Shown here one piece after another: positions 47,383 to 58,398 of a stretch of 64,000 bases of DNA. The notes beneath the pieces were generated by a model. It made no database searches and was not told the origin of the DNA. It saw only the letters and a program-made list of their open reading frames with translations. The position numbers and the translations under genes were made by a program. Position 1 is the first letter of the stretch; every line of letters starts with the position of its first letter. This DNA is from Ligustrum vulgare (taxonomy: Eukaryota > Streptophyta > Magnoliopsida > Lamiales > Oleaceae), in contig OY743176.1 in NCBI GenBank assembly GCA_963555705.1, forward strand, positions 39,478,497 through 39,542,496. Reading direction: 5' to 3'.

Positions 47383-48546
47383 ATGTCACAGAAGGAAGCT
47401 TCATCGACGGAAAAGGATCTTCAAGGCTTTAAAATGCTTGCAATGATGGAGGAACAGTTTGCAAAATTGGAGGCGAGGTTGGATGCAAAGTGGGATGCAA
47501 GATTTGGTCCACAATCCGGAGTGAATGTGGAAAGAGCAAATAATCCGGTGGAGACACGGGGTGCAGGAAATGTTCAACCACGTCAAGAACAACCACGCAC
47601 TTTCCCTAATTTACGGAGGCCACTAAGGTATGACTTCAACCCACAATATGGAGTTAGGAATGAACGTGTTGAGGTTGTTGATAGTGATGAAGATGTGGTG
47701 AATTGTCTATTGCTAGTATTGGTAGGAGACGAGATTGAGGAGAAAGACGTGATAGGGGATATAGGCGTGATCGTAGGGATGATGTAGATGGGCATGTTGG
47801 TAATATTAAAATGTCCATTCCCTCGTTTCAAGGTAAAAGTAATCTAGAGACGTATTTTGAATGGGAAAAGATGGTAGAATTGATTTTTGATTGTCATAAT
47901 TATTCCGAATCTAAAAAGGTTAAATTGCCAGTCGTAGAATTTACTGATTATACTATAGTATGGTGGGATCAATTGGTTACTAGTAAAAGGAAGAATCGGG
48001 AGAGGCCTATTGAAACTTGGGATGAGTTGAAGGCCCTTATGAGAAAAAGATTTGTGCCTGGACATTACTAATGGGATCTCTACCAAAAACTACAAATCCT
48101 TTCCCAAGGTAGTAAAAGTGTGGAGGATTACCATAGGGAGATGGAGGTTGCCATGATTAGGGCAAATATAGAGGAAGACTCAGAGGCAACCATGGCTAGA
48201 TTTTTAAGTTGTTTAAATCGAGATATTACTAATGTTATTGAATTGCAGCATTATATCGATTTGGAGGAGATGCTTCACATGGCCATGAAAGTGGAACGAC
48301 AACTAAAAAGGAAGGGAACTTCGAAATTCCCTACAAGTTCTAATCCTTTTGGTAAGTCTACATGGAGCAGGACTTCTAAAAATGATGGGGTTGTGTAGAA
48401 AAATAAATTTGAGGCACCGAAGGGAAAAGTAGAGCCACCCAACAAAGGTAAAATTGCTTCTGACTCTCAAACTTCTAGGACTAGAGATATTCGTTGTTTT
48501 AAATGTTCCGGATTAGGACATATTTCTTCAAAATGTCCAAATAAAT
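47383..48546 (+). pseudogene. Ty3 gag
   Basis: The N-terminal part is 47383-47787. After a frame change the capsid core follows (SIPSFQGKSNLETYFEWEKM, VELIFDCHNYSESKK, RPIETWDELKALMRKRFVP), with stops at about 48069-48071 and 48396-48398. A zinc knuckle CFKCSGLGHISSKC lies at about 48495-48536, just before a TGA. Confidence 0.92.
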
Positions 48547-48749
48547 GAATATTGGTTGTGCGTGATGGGGTATTAAGTTCGAAGGATGAGAAAGAGGAAG
48601 AAGAGGAGGATGAGTATAAGGATATGCCAGCTCTAGAGGATGTTAGTGAAAATAATGATGGAGACTATGCAGTAGCTTGATCACTTGTCACTAGGAGAGC
48701 CCTTAGTACTCAAGTTAAGGTGGAAGAGTCGGGTGAGCAGTGAGAAAAT

Positions 48750-49145
48750 ATATTTCATACTAGGTGCTTTGTGAATAACAAGGTGTGTAGTTTGATAATA
48801 GATGGTGGTAGTTGTGCAAACGTTGCTAGCACTACTCTAGTGGAGAAATTATGCCTAGCTATGCTAAAACACCCTAGGCCATATAAACTGCAATGGTTAA
48901 ATGAATCGGGTGAGATTAAGGTGAATAAACAGGTGGTAGTTGATTTGGCGATTGGGAAGTATGAAGATGCATTGGTTTGTGAGGTGGTTCCCATGCATGC
49001 GAGACACATCTTGTTGGGCAGGGCATGGAAATTCGATAGGAAGGTCATTCATGATGGCTTTAAAAATAGGTATACCTTCACTAAGGATGGGAAAAATGTC
49101 AAATTAATGCCTTGTCACCTCAACAGGTCTATGAGGACCAATTGA
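48750..49145 (+). pseudogene. Ty3 protease
   Basis: The active-site loop reads SLIIDGGSCANVAS, so the Asp is kept with Gly at the usual Ser/Thr position. The domain continues with HPRPYKLQWLNESGEIKVNK and HILLGRAWKFDRKVIHDG. It shares the gag reading frame but is isolated by stops on both sides. Confidence 0.88.
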
Positions 49146-49382
49146 AATTAAAAAGTGAGGAAGAGAGAAAGAGGGTCAGGACCACGATCCCGGAAAAAGG
49201 AGAGTTGTGTGAAAAACCGAGAGTTGGGACCACGATCCCAGAAAAATGAAAGGGTGTGAAGAGTGCCAGTAAAAATAAAAGAGAGAAAACAAAAGTGAGC
49301 TTCTACGCAAAACAAAGTGATATCACCAAAGCTATTTCTACAAATAAACCTGTGATTTTACTAATGTACAAGGAATCTCTCC

Positions 49383-50075
49383 TTGTACTCTCTCCTTATA
49401 CTTGATGAAGCTAACCACTCCCTCCCCAGTTTAGCTGTGTCTCTTTTGCAGGAATTTGCAGATTTATTTACCGAGGAAATTCCTAGTGGGCTACCACCAA
49501 TTCGTGGGATTGAACACCAGATTGACTTTGTGCCGGGAGCAATCATTCCAAATAGGCCAGCTTATAGGAGCAATCACGAAGAGACCAAAGAGCTACAAAA
49601 GCATGTTGAAGAGCTGATGTAAAAGGGCTGTGTTCGGGAAAGCATGAGCCCATGTGCAGTACCAGTTCTGTTGGTACCCAAAAAGGATAGGACTTGGAGG
49701 ATGTGCGTGGATTGTAGAGCAGTCAACAATATTATGGTAAAGTATCGTCATCCCATACCTAGACTTGATGACATGCTTGATGAACTTTATGGTGCTAGTA
49801 TGTTTAGTAAAATAGATCTCAAAAGTGGCTATCACCAAATTCGTATGAAAGAAGGTGATGAATAGAAAACCGCCTTCAAAACCAAATATGATTTATATGA
49901 ATGGAGGGTTATGCCATTCGGCCTCTCAAATGCACCTAGTACTTTTATGAGGCTAATGAATCATGTTTTACGTGCTTACATTGGTAAATTCGTCGTTGTA
50001 TACTTTGATGACATTTTGGTATATAGTAAGAACTTAGGTGATCACATTAAACATTTAAGATCTGTTTTAGAAGTA
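49383..50075 (+). pseudogene. Ty3 reverse transcriptase, interrupted
   Basis: Motifs in order: [80 protein letters not shown] and the intact catalytic box [11 protein letters not shown] at about 49995-50027. In-frame stops lie at about 49619-49621 and 49863-49865. Just after the palm, at about 50175-50195, the sequence jumps to [17 protein letters not shown], so an internal stretch of roughly 90 bp is missing. Confidence 0.92.
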
Positions 50076-50280
50076 TGAAAACTGAAAAACTATATGCTAA
50101 TTTTAAAAAGTGTACTTTTTGCATGGAAAAAGTAATTTTTCTTGAGTTTGTTGTAGTGCTAATGGTGTTGAGGTATATGAGGAGAAAATTCGTTAAAGAC
50201 TTTAGCACACTTGCAGCACCACTCACAGAGATATAGTTAAGAAAAGTGTAGGATTCCATTGGGGGGTAGCACAAGAAAAT

Positions 50281-51060
50281 GTGTTTAAAGTACTTAAGGA
50301 TATGTTATGTTCTGCACCGGTTTTGGCTTTACCTAACTTTAACCAAACATTTGAGATTGAATATGATGCATCAGGAATAGGGATTGGAGCTATTCTTATG
50401 CAGGAAAAAAGGCCGATTGCATTTTTCAGTGAAAAGCTGAGTGGGACAGTTTTGAATTATCCTACCTACGACAAGGAGCTTTATGCTCTTATTCGTGCCT
50501 TGGAGACATGGCAGCACTATCTGTGGCCAAAGGAATTCGTCATACACACTGACCACGAGTCACTGAAACAGCTCAAGGGACAAGGTAAGCTAAACAAAAG
50601 ACACGTCCGTTGGATGGAATTCTTTGAAACTTTTCCCTATGTCATCCGCTATAAGCAAGGTAAGGAGAATGTGATAGCAGATGCCCTTTCTCGTAAGTAC
50701 GTACTTCTAAACTCTTTAAATGCGAAGTTGCTTAGGTTCGAGTATATAAAAGATATGTATGTTGATGACCCTGATTTTTCCACTATTTACGCTTCATGTG
50801 AAAGGGGTGGAATTGATAAATTTTATAGGTATGATGGCTATTTATTTAGAGAAAGTAAACTATGTGTGCCTAATTGTTCTATGCGTGAATCGCTAGTGCG
50901 TGAGGCTCATGGTGGGGGGTTAATGGGACACTTTGGTGTTATTAAGACGTTAGAAACTTTACAAGAGCACTTTTATTGGCCTAAAATGAAAAGGGATGTT
51001 CACCATATTTGTAATAGGTGCATAACTTGTAAACAATCTAAGTCTAGGGTCTTACCATAA
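50281..51060 (+). pseudogene. Ty3 RNase H and integrase zinc-binding domain
   Basis: RNase H is intact over [44 protein letters not shown] and VIADALSRK. The HHCC motif follows ([13 protein letters not shown], then CNRCITCKQ). It is open for 259 codons and ends at a TAA that separates it from the integrase core in the same frame. Confidence 0.93.
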
Positions 51061-51063
51061 GGT

Positions 51064-52226
51064 TTGTATACACCTTTGCCTGTACCTAATGATCCTTGGG
51101 TAGATATATCTATGAATTTTGTGTTAGGTCTGCCTAGGACAAAAAAAGGTAGAGACTCGATATTTGTGGTGGTAGACAGATTTAGCAAAATGACACATTT
51201 TATTCCTTGTCATAAAATTGATGACGCAACAAACATAGCGGACCTATTCTTTAGGGAAGTTGTGAGACTCCATGGGGTACCTAGGAGTATTGTGTCTGAT
51301 AGGGATGTTAAGTTCCTAAGCTACTTTTGGAAAGTCTTGTGGGGGAAGATGGATACTGAATTGTTATTTTCTACTACATGTCACCCGCAAACTGATGGTC
51401 AAACGGAAGTAGTTAATAGGACATTAATCCAACTTTTGCGCACTATAATAAATAAGAATTTAAAAAATTGGGAGGAATGCTTTCCATTTGTGGAGTTTGC
51501 TTATAATCGCTCTGTGCATTCTACTACTTCATGTTCACCTTTTGAAGTTGTTTATGGTTTCAACCCACTAACTTCTCTTGATTTAATTCCTTTACCTGTA
51601 GATGAAAGGAGCAGTTTGGACGGGGCAAAAAAGGCTAAGCTTGTGAAGACACTTCATGAGAAGGTGAAAGGGCAAATTGAAAAGAAAAATGAGCGTTATG
51701 CGACTCATGCCAACAAAGGTAGGAGGCAAGTGACGTTCGAACCGGGTGATTGGGTGTGGGTGCACTTGCGAAAGGAGCGATTCCCAACCAAAAGGAAGTC
51801 TAAGTTGCAGCCAAGAGGCGATGGACCTTTCAAATCATTGAAAAGATAAATGAGAACGCATATAAGCTCGATCTTCCAGGTGAGTATAACGTGTCTGCTT
51901 CTTTTAATGTTTCTGATCTTTCTCTGTTTGATGCAGGTGATGATTTGAGGACGAATCATTTTCAACAGGGAGGGGATGATGAGTTCCGGAGTGGCTCGAA
52001 GAGCGTTGACCCTTTGCACGTGCCCGAGGGACCAATAACGAGGCAAAGAGCCAAAAGAATCAAGCAGGCGATGCAAGGATTCATGCAAGCGTGGATGGAC
52101 GAGTGTTCGAGTGCAAAGACCTCATTTACGTTGCATAACAAAGTGGAAGAGGAGCCAAAGTCACTAAAATGCATTTGGATCAAAGAACAACAAGAAAATA
52201 ATGCAGAAGCTGACTTACGGCCGTAA
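51064..52226 (+). pseudogene. Ty3 integrase core and C-terminal tail into the LTR
   Basis: The core has Asp ([15 protein letters not shown] order), Asp ([10 protein letters not shown]) and Glu ([12 protein letters not shown]), so the DDE triad is complete. The C-terminal part has [14 protein letters not shown] and the GPF motif (PRGDGPF). A frame change at about 51835 leads to [20 protein letters not shown] and a tail that enters the 3' LTR at 51977 and ends at 52226. No standard chromodomain was recognised. Confidence 0.92.
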
Positions 52227-52806
52227 TATCATCATGGCGAAATTAAGTAGAAGAGCAATTACGGCCGTAACATATGATCTCACTTCTGTAACTGAAGTGG
52301 AAGTACTTACGGCTTTAATCCAAATACTCACGGCCATAACCAGAGTTTTTATTTTAAACCCGTAAGTCACTTACGGCCGTAAACATATAAGTTACGGTCG
52401 TAACTAGGCACCGCGAATTTTGACCTACTTTAGGCGGTTGCGTTTTGTTTTAGTTCTAGTTTATTTTGGTTACTTTATTTTGTTAGCCTATTTAAAGGCT
52501 TCATTCAACATTGTATTAAACAACTATTATTCTTGAGATTTATGATATTGAAGGTGAGATATTCCCTTATATTTCTTCTTGTTCTCGTTGAACAAACTCG
52601 AACTTATCAAAGGATTTGACAACCTTTGTGGCGTTCCCCCTCTATGGTTCTTATCTCCGCATCGTAACGGGTTTTGGGTTTAATATACCCATAGTTCTTG
52701 CATCGTGAGGTCGGGGTTACATTGTTATCGTCTACTAATTGAATTTTAGAGCTTTCCAGCGTTTAATTCTGCGTGTTCTTGGTGATCCCCATATCGGATC
52801 ACATCA
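51977..52806 (+). repeat. 3' LTR with TTACGGCCGTAA array (830 bp)
   Basis: It matches the 5' LTR except for about 107 bp missing in three deletions: about 21 bp and 76 bp between array units, and about 10 bp in a cccatagtt repeat. The array lies at 52212-52405. Confidence 0.95.
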
Positions 52807-53372
52807 CCTTAACTTGAGTTTTATTTAGCAATAATCCTGTTATAATATAATTGGATAAAAAAAATTGTATTGAGGTGCCTCTGGATTTACTATTCAAAGT
52901 ACTAATAATGGAGCTTACATACACCAGATCTATGTAGCTTTCTGTCTGTTTTCTTTGACGGAGTTAAAACATATATTTTATTACCTCATAAATCTCATTA
53001 TAATTCCTATTACTTGTTGACATTCAATGAACCTACATAATATAAAATTAAACTTGATGTATTAATGTATTTATCGTGGTTATGTTGCCAACTGATTAGC
53101 ATTGTGATGGTTCGGAAAGACTTTGGATGCTCTATATCATAAAGTAACAATACATTAAATTGTAGACAAATGGAATCTTTATGTCTGTCTTCCCCCCCAT
53201 CATAAAAGGGGGGATAGCCAAAGTTACTATTCACATATTGTCCCCTTTGTGTTCACGTTGAAAACATGAATCACTATTCCCAAACAGGTTTTTTTACTGT
53301 TCAAGTAGAGAGAATAAATATCTCATCTATACACAGATACCTCTCTCTTACGTGCTCTTACTTAAATTCTTA
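52807..53372. other. Unassigned AT-rich DNA
   Basis: It lies between the Ty3 3' LTR and the next DNA element. No myosin exon or other coding sequence was recognised. Confidence 0.6.
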
Positions 53373-54444
53373 GGTTGCGTTCTCTTTGTGTTTCAGTTTC
53401 CTGTTTTCATTTTCAAAAATGTTTTCTGTTTTCCATTTTCTGTGACTTTTTTCGAAATTGCTGAAAACGCGTTTGGTTTGTTATTTCTGAAAACTGTTTT
53501 CGAAAATAAAAAGCTGGAAAACGCGTTCTGTTTAAAATTTTGAAGAAAATTATTTCATATTATTTGTGAATATAAATGAAATAAAGATATCATATTTTGA
53601 GTTACACAACAAAAATAAATGAAATAACCCCTATCACACAATTTGGTTATACCAAAAAAGTTCAAAAAATCATGTTGCCCTTCTAAAGTAATCGTTCAAC
53701 ATTTGAGTAGTAATTTTCCCTTCTGAAGTAATCGTTCCATTTAATACTTTATATAGATACATCCTTCTAGTAAGCACTCATAACGTTTAAAATTTAAGTT
53801 TCAATAAAATTTGCAAAAATCAATTTACGTTAATTAATTATGCCCTTACAAAATAAGTGTTTACAATACAAAAGTAAAAAAGAAATGTTTAATAATTAAG
53901 CACATGATACATCATCAGAAAGATGGTTGAATTAGGAGTTCTACGCAAAAAACAGAGTGCAATTCGGAGTTGTACATCAAAAGTTATACATGTTTGAAGA
54001 CAATAACCTATAAAGCAAATACAAAAAAGACTAAATTGAAAGAAAAGTAAAATTTGTGAACTAATGTGCAACAAAATCTAAAGTTGAGGGACTTAAGTTG
54101 CAAATAAATTAGGATATTTTCAAAAGAAATTTCAAAATTTGAGGATTAAAATGACAAATTTTGAAAATCAGGGACCAATAATGTAATTAAAAATGATAAA
54201 TTTTGACAAATTTCAAATTTTTTTGATTATTTTAATTTTTTTTTAAAAAAGTGGAAAACGCGCGTTTTCCGCGTACAAGGCAAAAATTTCGGAAAATGCG
54301 GAAAACGTGATTTTCCATTTCCTTTACAAATTTTGAAAACGTTTTCGAAATTTTTTTACAAAAACGGCGCAAGAGAACGCGTTTTCCGCGTTTTCGGAAA
54401 TGGGAAACAAAAAACGGCTGGAAAACGCCAAATAGAACGTAGCC
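53373..54444. mobile_element. Non-autonomous TTA-flanked DNA element (1,072 bp)
   Basis: The left end GGTTGCGTTCTCTTTG and the right end (reverse complement GGCTACGTTCTATTTG) form a terminal inverted repeat, and TTA is present on both sides (53370-53372 and 54445-54447). The subterminal sequence is rich in gaaaacgcg/cgcgttttc. No transposase was seen. Termini and TSD suggest the PIF/Harbinger superfamily. Confidence 0.8.
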
Positions 54445-54527
54445 TTAGGTTTTCAAGATTTCATTCGTATCCAACTTCCTATAAAATCATCTCCTCCGAT
54501 CCTCTAACTTCGGCTTCTATCTCTACC

Positions 54528-54880
54528 CAAATCTCTTCGATTTCTCACTTGTGTTCAGGCTATTCAATTTCCTCCATAGAATAGATACCGTCAATTTTCT
54601 ATGTCAATATCTGCCCTCTTGTTGCATGTGATTTTCTCGGTTCATTTTGTGCGGCCTTTGCTACTTGAGGTTGGGTTCTTGCTTTGGTCTCTTCCCACAC
54701 TCCAAATCTCTTCGATTTCTCACTTGTGTTTAGGCTATTCAACTTCCTCCATAGAATAGATACCGTCAATTTTCTATGTCAATTTCTGCCCTCTTGTTGC
54801 ATGTGATTTTCTAGGTTCATTTTGTGCGGCCTTTGCTACTTGAGGTTGGGTTCTTGCTTTGGTCTCTTCCCACACTCATT
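54528..54880. repeat. Tandem duplication, 185-bp period
   Basis: caaatctcttcgatttctca begins copies at 54528 and 54713. They are nearly identical through to the cttcccacactc end, so the duplication is recent. Confidence 0.92.
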
Positions 54881-55769
54881 TTTTAGGTTTCTCTCTATTT
54901 CATGATTTATTGAAGAGCTCCGTGTACTATCAAATGTGGGTTTTTTAAATGCTACTCGAAGAAAGTTTTCCCAAAAAATTCCATTCAGATTGTTCCCTTC
55001 TATTTTGAATAGTTTAGTAGTTTATTATTTCCAATTTTTATGTTAATTTAATGTAATTTTCCTTGAATATCCACTTCTAAATCTTTTAATTTTATTATCA
55101 TATTTTAAATCAAAATAAAGTTGTTTTTTAGATAACTTACCATTAATCTAATTAATGATCAAGACCACATAATTAAGAAATTGGATTTTGTTTTAGTAAC
55201 ACAAGTTGCAGTGATGCAACTGTAATAAGTTGATGGTATAGGCTGCCAAATTAGTTGTTAATAAATTGGCAATCAACTTTAGACACTTGTTCATATGTGG
55301 TTAGAAGGTTTGGCAGTAGAGGACTTGTGTTACTTAAGTGTATCTAATTGTTGGTCAATATGTGGTTTTATATGAGAAAGTTTCGCACGGGGCTGAACTA
55401 TTACATTGTGAACCATGCAGTTGACTACTTTACTCGCTAAAGTTGGGTTGAATATCCAGTAGGCACATGCCTTTTCCACCATCAATGGTTATTCTCTAAA
55501 TGTCTTTGTTGTTGATGATTGGCCATATGAGGTATATCCATCCTTAGTGCTATATTTCATTCATACTTTTGCAATTTCCGGATACAAGGAAAAATATTAG
55601 GCGGCTCAAACTTTCTGTTCAACTAAATTTGCATCTTCAACCAAAATCTCTTCAATGACACTGAATCCCACGCACAAAAATCTTGCTTCATTCTTCATAA
55701 ATTACACGACTGATTGGACACTATGTTGTTCATTTAATGTTGTGCTGGCGGCTTCCTTAATTCACTGTT
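54881..55769. other. Unassigned intergenic DNA
   Basis: No conserved frame or repeat family was recognised. Confidence 0.6.
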
Positions 55770-56536
55770 TGATGTGATCCGGGATAGGAGTTCAAAGGAG
55801 AAGTCAAGTCACGGACGACGCAACAACATTCGACATAGGAAAATGAACAATTTTCATGTTGGAAGCTAGTCGAGACGACGAGTGGATCAACCTCATTCAA
55901 GCCGTCGAATAAAATTATGGAATTTCAAAGTTTACGGCCGTAACACCTATTCGTCACGGCTGTAACCATACCGCTGAAGAAAACAGAGAATTTGAAGAAA
56001 TTGACTTACGGCCGTAACCTGCGTCTCACGGCCATAAAATTATGTCTCACGGCCGTAATATTATGTCTTACGGCCGTAATGGTTAAGCAGAAAACGTCTT
56101 ACGGCCGTAAAGACGTTAGTCACGGCCGTAAATGAGTAATTGCGTGATTTTAGGAATTTTATTTATTTCCTTATTTTTAGGTATTTGTTTCCTAGTTTAA
56201 TTAGAACTCTTAACCTAGTTTTTGACCCTATTTATAGGGATGTAATTTTCATTATTCAAAAACACAACTTTGATATTATAATTGAGAGGCTATTTTGCTT
56301 TCATATTCTTATTCTTCATTGAATAAAATCCGAACTTGCGAGTTAATCTTGTTTGTTCAAATCTTGGGTGAGATTTACTTTTATTGTGATCAAGAGATCA
56401 GCATATCTATTGATTGTGTTGGTTGCTTGGTTCAATTAATTTGAATCAATCTCTAAATTGTGGTTCTTTGGCGTTCTTGGGTCGATTCCAATAATTTGTG
56501 GGTTGCGTAGCTACAATTGCTACGTGGTTTCCATCA
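55770..56536 (+). repeat. LTR of a second array-bearing element (767 bp)
   Basis: It begins TGATGTG and ends CCATCA, followed by tc and the primer-binding site TGGTATCAGAGC at 56539-56550, so it is a 5' LTR. Its first 150 bp differ from the LTR at 45814, yet about eight TTACGGCCGTAA-type palindromes lie at 55930-56135. A TATA-like tatttatagg is at 56229-56238. No matching 3' LTR was found in the window. Confidence 0.85.
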
Positions 56537-57063
56537 TCTGGTATCAGAGCTTAGGCTCCAAAAATTAAGGTTATATCTTTATTTTGTTTTCTTGAGTTTT
56601 CTATCAAGTTTTATTTTTATGTTTATCATCGAGTCCCATAAAAATCATCCATATCTTGTTGAGTGTTTTGTTTTTCAGTTTTTTGCGTTCTTCTTGTTCT
56701 TGAGTTTGTTGAGTCTTTAATCCCGAAAATCGTTCCAATTTTTTTTTTTCTAAAGTGTTTGTTTTACTTAATTCTTATCCGAATTAAGTTCCGTTTATTT
56801 TGTCGTGTTCGTTGTCGAATTTTCGGATTTATATAAAAAAAAAATTATTATTTTTATTTATTTTATTTATTCCGAAAATTCACCCAAAATTCAAAATTCA
56901 AAAAAAAAAAAAAAAAAAAAAAAATTTCCATTCAAGAACCACTTTCTTGAAATTTTCTTAAATTCTTGATAAATCCTTACCTTCCAAGTCAAATTAAAAT
57001 TCTTGATATTCTTTCCTTTCTATTCAAAGTTCAAGAATCACTTTCTTAGGATTTCTTTGAAAA
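56537..57063 (+). other. Leader region behind the LTR at 55770
   Basis: It contains the primer-binding site, long T- and A-rich tracts (25 A or more near 56908-56932), and repeated ttcttgaaatt-like blocks. The leader of the Ty3 element at 45814 is similarly built. No gag follows. Confidence 0.7.
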
Positions 57064-57530
57064 ATGGGTTTTGTGCTTTTAACTCTTCGCAAATATTATC
57101 CTGCATTTCTTTTAAGTGATTTGAAAAAGATCTACCTAGCCAGAAGAGAACGCTTAAGGATGTTAATGTACAAAGGTATCCCAAAAGATAATTGTTGGTT
57201 AATCGAAGCAACAGTTCAATTAGCTGGTGAAACTTCTGATCTTTGTACTAAACATATGCCCGACCTAGGTAAAAGTAGTTTTGCAAAGAAAAGAAGAGGA
57301 AAACGTTTAGCGGCGTGTTATAAATGTGCTCTATGGACCTGTAACACACGGTGTCGTTCAGTGGGGGGTACGTGTCTATAAATTGAGAAGATAAAATAGC
57401 ATTCATTAAGGATGGACTAAGAAAGGAGTCTTTAGATGATATTCGATTGACTCTTGAGATACATCCTAGTGGGTATGTACAAATGAAACTTTTTGATTTA
57501 TGAGATCAATTTAAAAATGAACAACAACGT
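57064..57530 (+). pseudogene. Unrecognised Cys-rich protein fragment, frame-broken
   Basis: The frame 57064-57381 reads YLARRERLRMLMYKGIPKDN, HMPDLGKSSFAKKRRGKRLA and ACYKCALWTCNTRC, with CxxC and CxxxC pairs that could bind zinc. After one frame change it continues with AFIKDGLRKESLDDIRLTLE and IHPSGYVQMKLFDL to a TGA. The composition and continuity across the shift indicate a real protein origin. The family is unknown to me. It sits where gag should be behind an LTR, and just upstream of the LOG-like pseudogene. Confidence 0.5.
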
Positions 57531-58330
57531 TGTAGTCTTGGGAATCAGACTGAAATAGACCCTATTTGCCACTTTATAAGAAAATTGGATGTGAAGCATA
57601 TCTCCAACTCATAGAAGGTGTTTAAGCCGTTTCTAGACATAAAACTAGAGAAAGATGTGAGCCAAAATCACAACTACATGTTCATATTTGCTCTTTGATA
57701 TATTTTTTTTCTTTTCATGTTTTATTTCAATTGTTAGGTTCAGCCGAGTCATTACTGCTGCAAATGGATAAACGCTCAGTTTGTGTGATCAAAACAATAA
57801 GTGTATTTTGTGGGTCAACACTTGGAGAAGATGTCGAATACATTGCTACAACGGTCGAAGTGGGAGTGAAAATCAATGAGAGAAAGATTAATCTGATCTA
57901 TGGAGGAGGTAGTTGTGGATTAATAAGGTGCATTGCCCAAGTTGCACGTATACATGGGACGCGGACTCTTGGTGTCATACCAACCCCTCTAACAAAAGTT
58001 TCTAGAAAAACACTGAGTTATGAGGTAAAAACCAAATGCATTCATGAATGCACGACCTTAATGATTACTGGTTCTGATGCTATCATTACGTTACCAAGAG
58101 AGTTTGATACACTAGAACAATTTTTTAATGTAATCTCCTGTGCTCAAATGAACATGCACACTAAACCTATTGAACTCTTAAATGCTAATAATTCCTGTGA
58201 TAGTTTATTAGAATTTATTGATCATGTGATAAAAAAAATTTCTCTCCCATGGCTCGAAAAATTATGATTTCTACATCATTTATTAGCTAGTTATTTGAAA
58301 AATTGCAAATATATTTTCCATTAGGAGAAC

Positions 58331-58398
58331 TGGACAGAGCCCAGATTGATTGGTCATTACCAGAATGTAACAAATGAAAAAGGGTCTTGGATAAGTTA
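58331..58398 (+). repeat. First copy of a 68-bp direct repeat (other copy 59284-59351)
   Basis: Both copies begin tggacagagccc and end gataagtta. The first ends exactly at the TTA target of the DNA element. They encode the LOG-like tail. Confidence 0.9.

Larger units (their letters stand above)
45814..52806 (+). mobile_element. Ty3/gypsy retrotransposon, complete structure, inactive (TSD CCTTA)
   Basis: The LTRs are at 45814-46750 and 51977-52806, both TGATGAG...CATCA. The primer-binding site is TGGTATCAGAG (46753), complementary to initiator tRNA-Met. Gag, protease, RT, RNase H and integrase follow in Ty3 order, and a polypurine tract (agggagggga) abuts the 3' LTR. CCTTA flanks both ends (45809-45813 and 52807-52811). 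The polyprotein tail runs into the 3' LTR ([18 protein letters not shown]), known in some plant chromoviruses; I place it there provisionally. Many stops, frameshifts and an internal RT deletion make it inactive. Confidence 0.96.
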
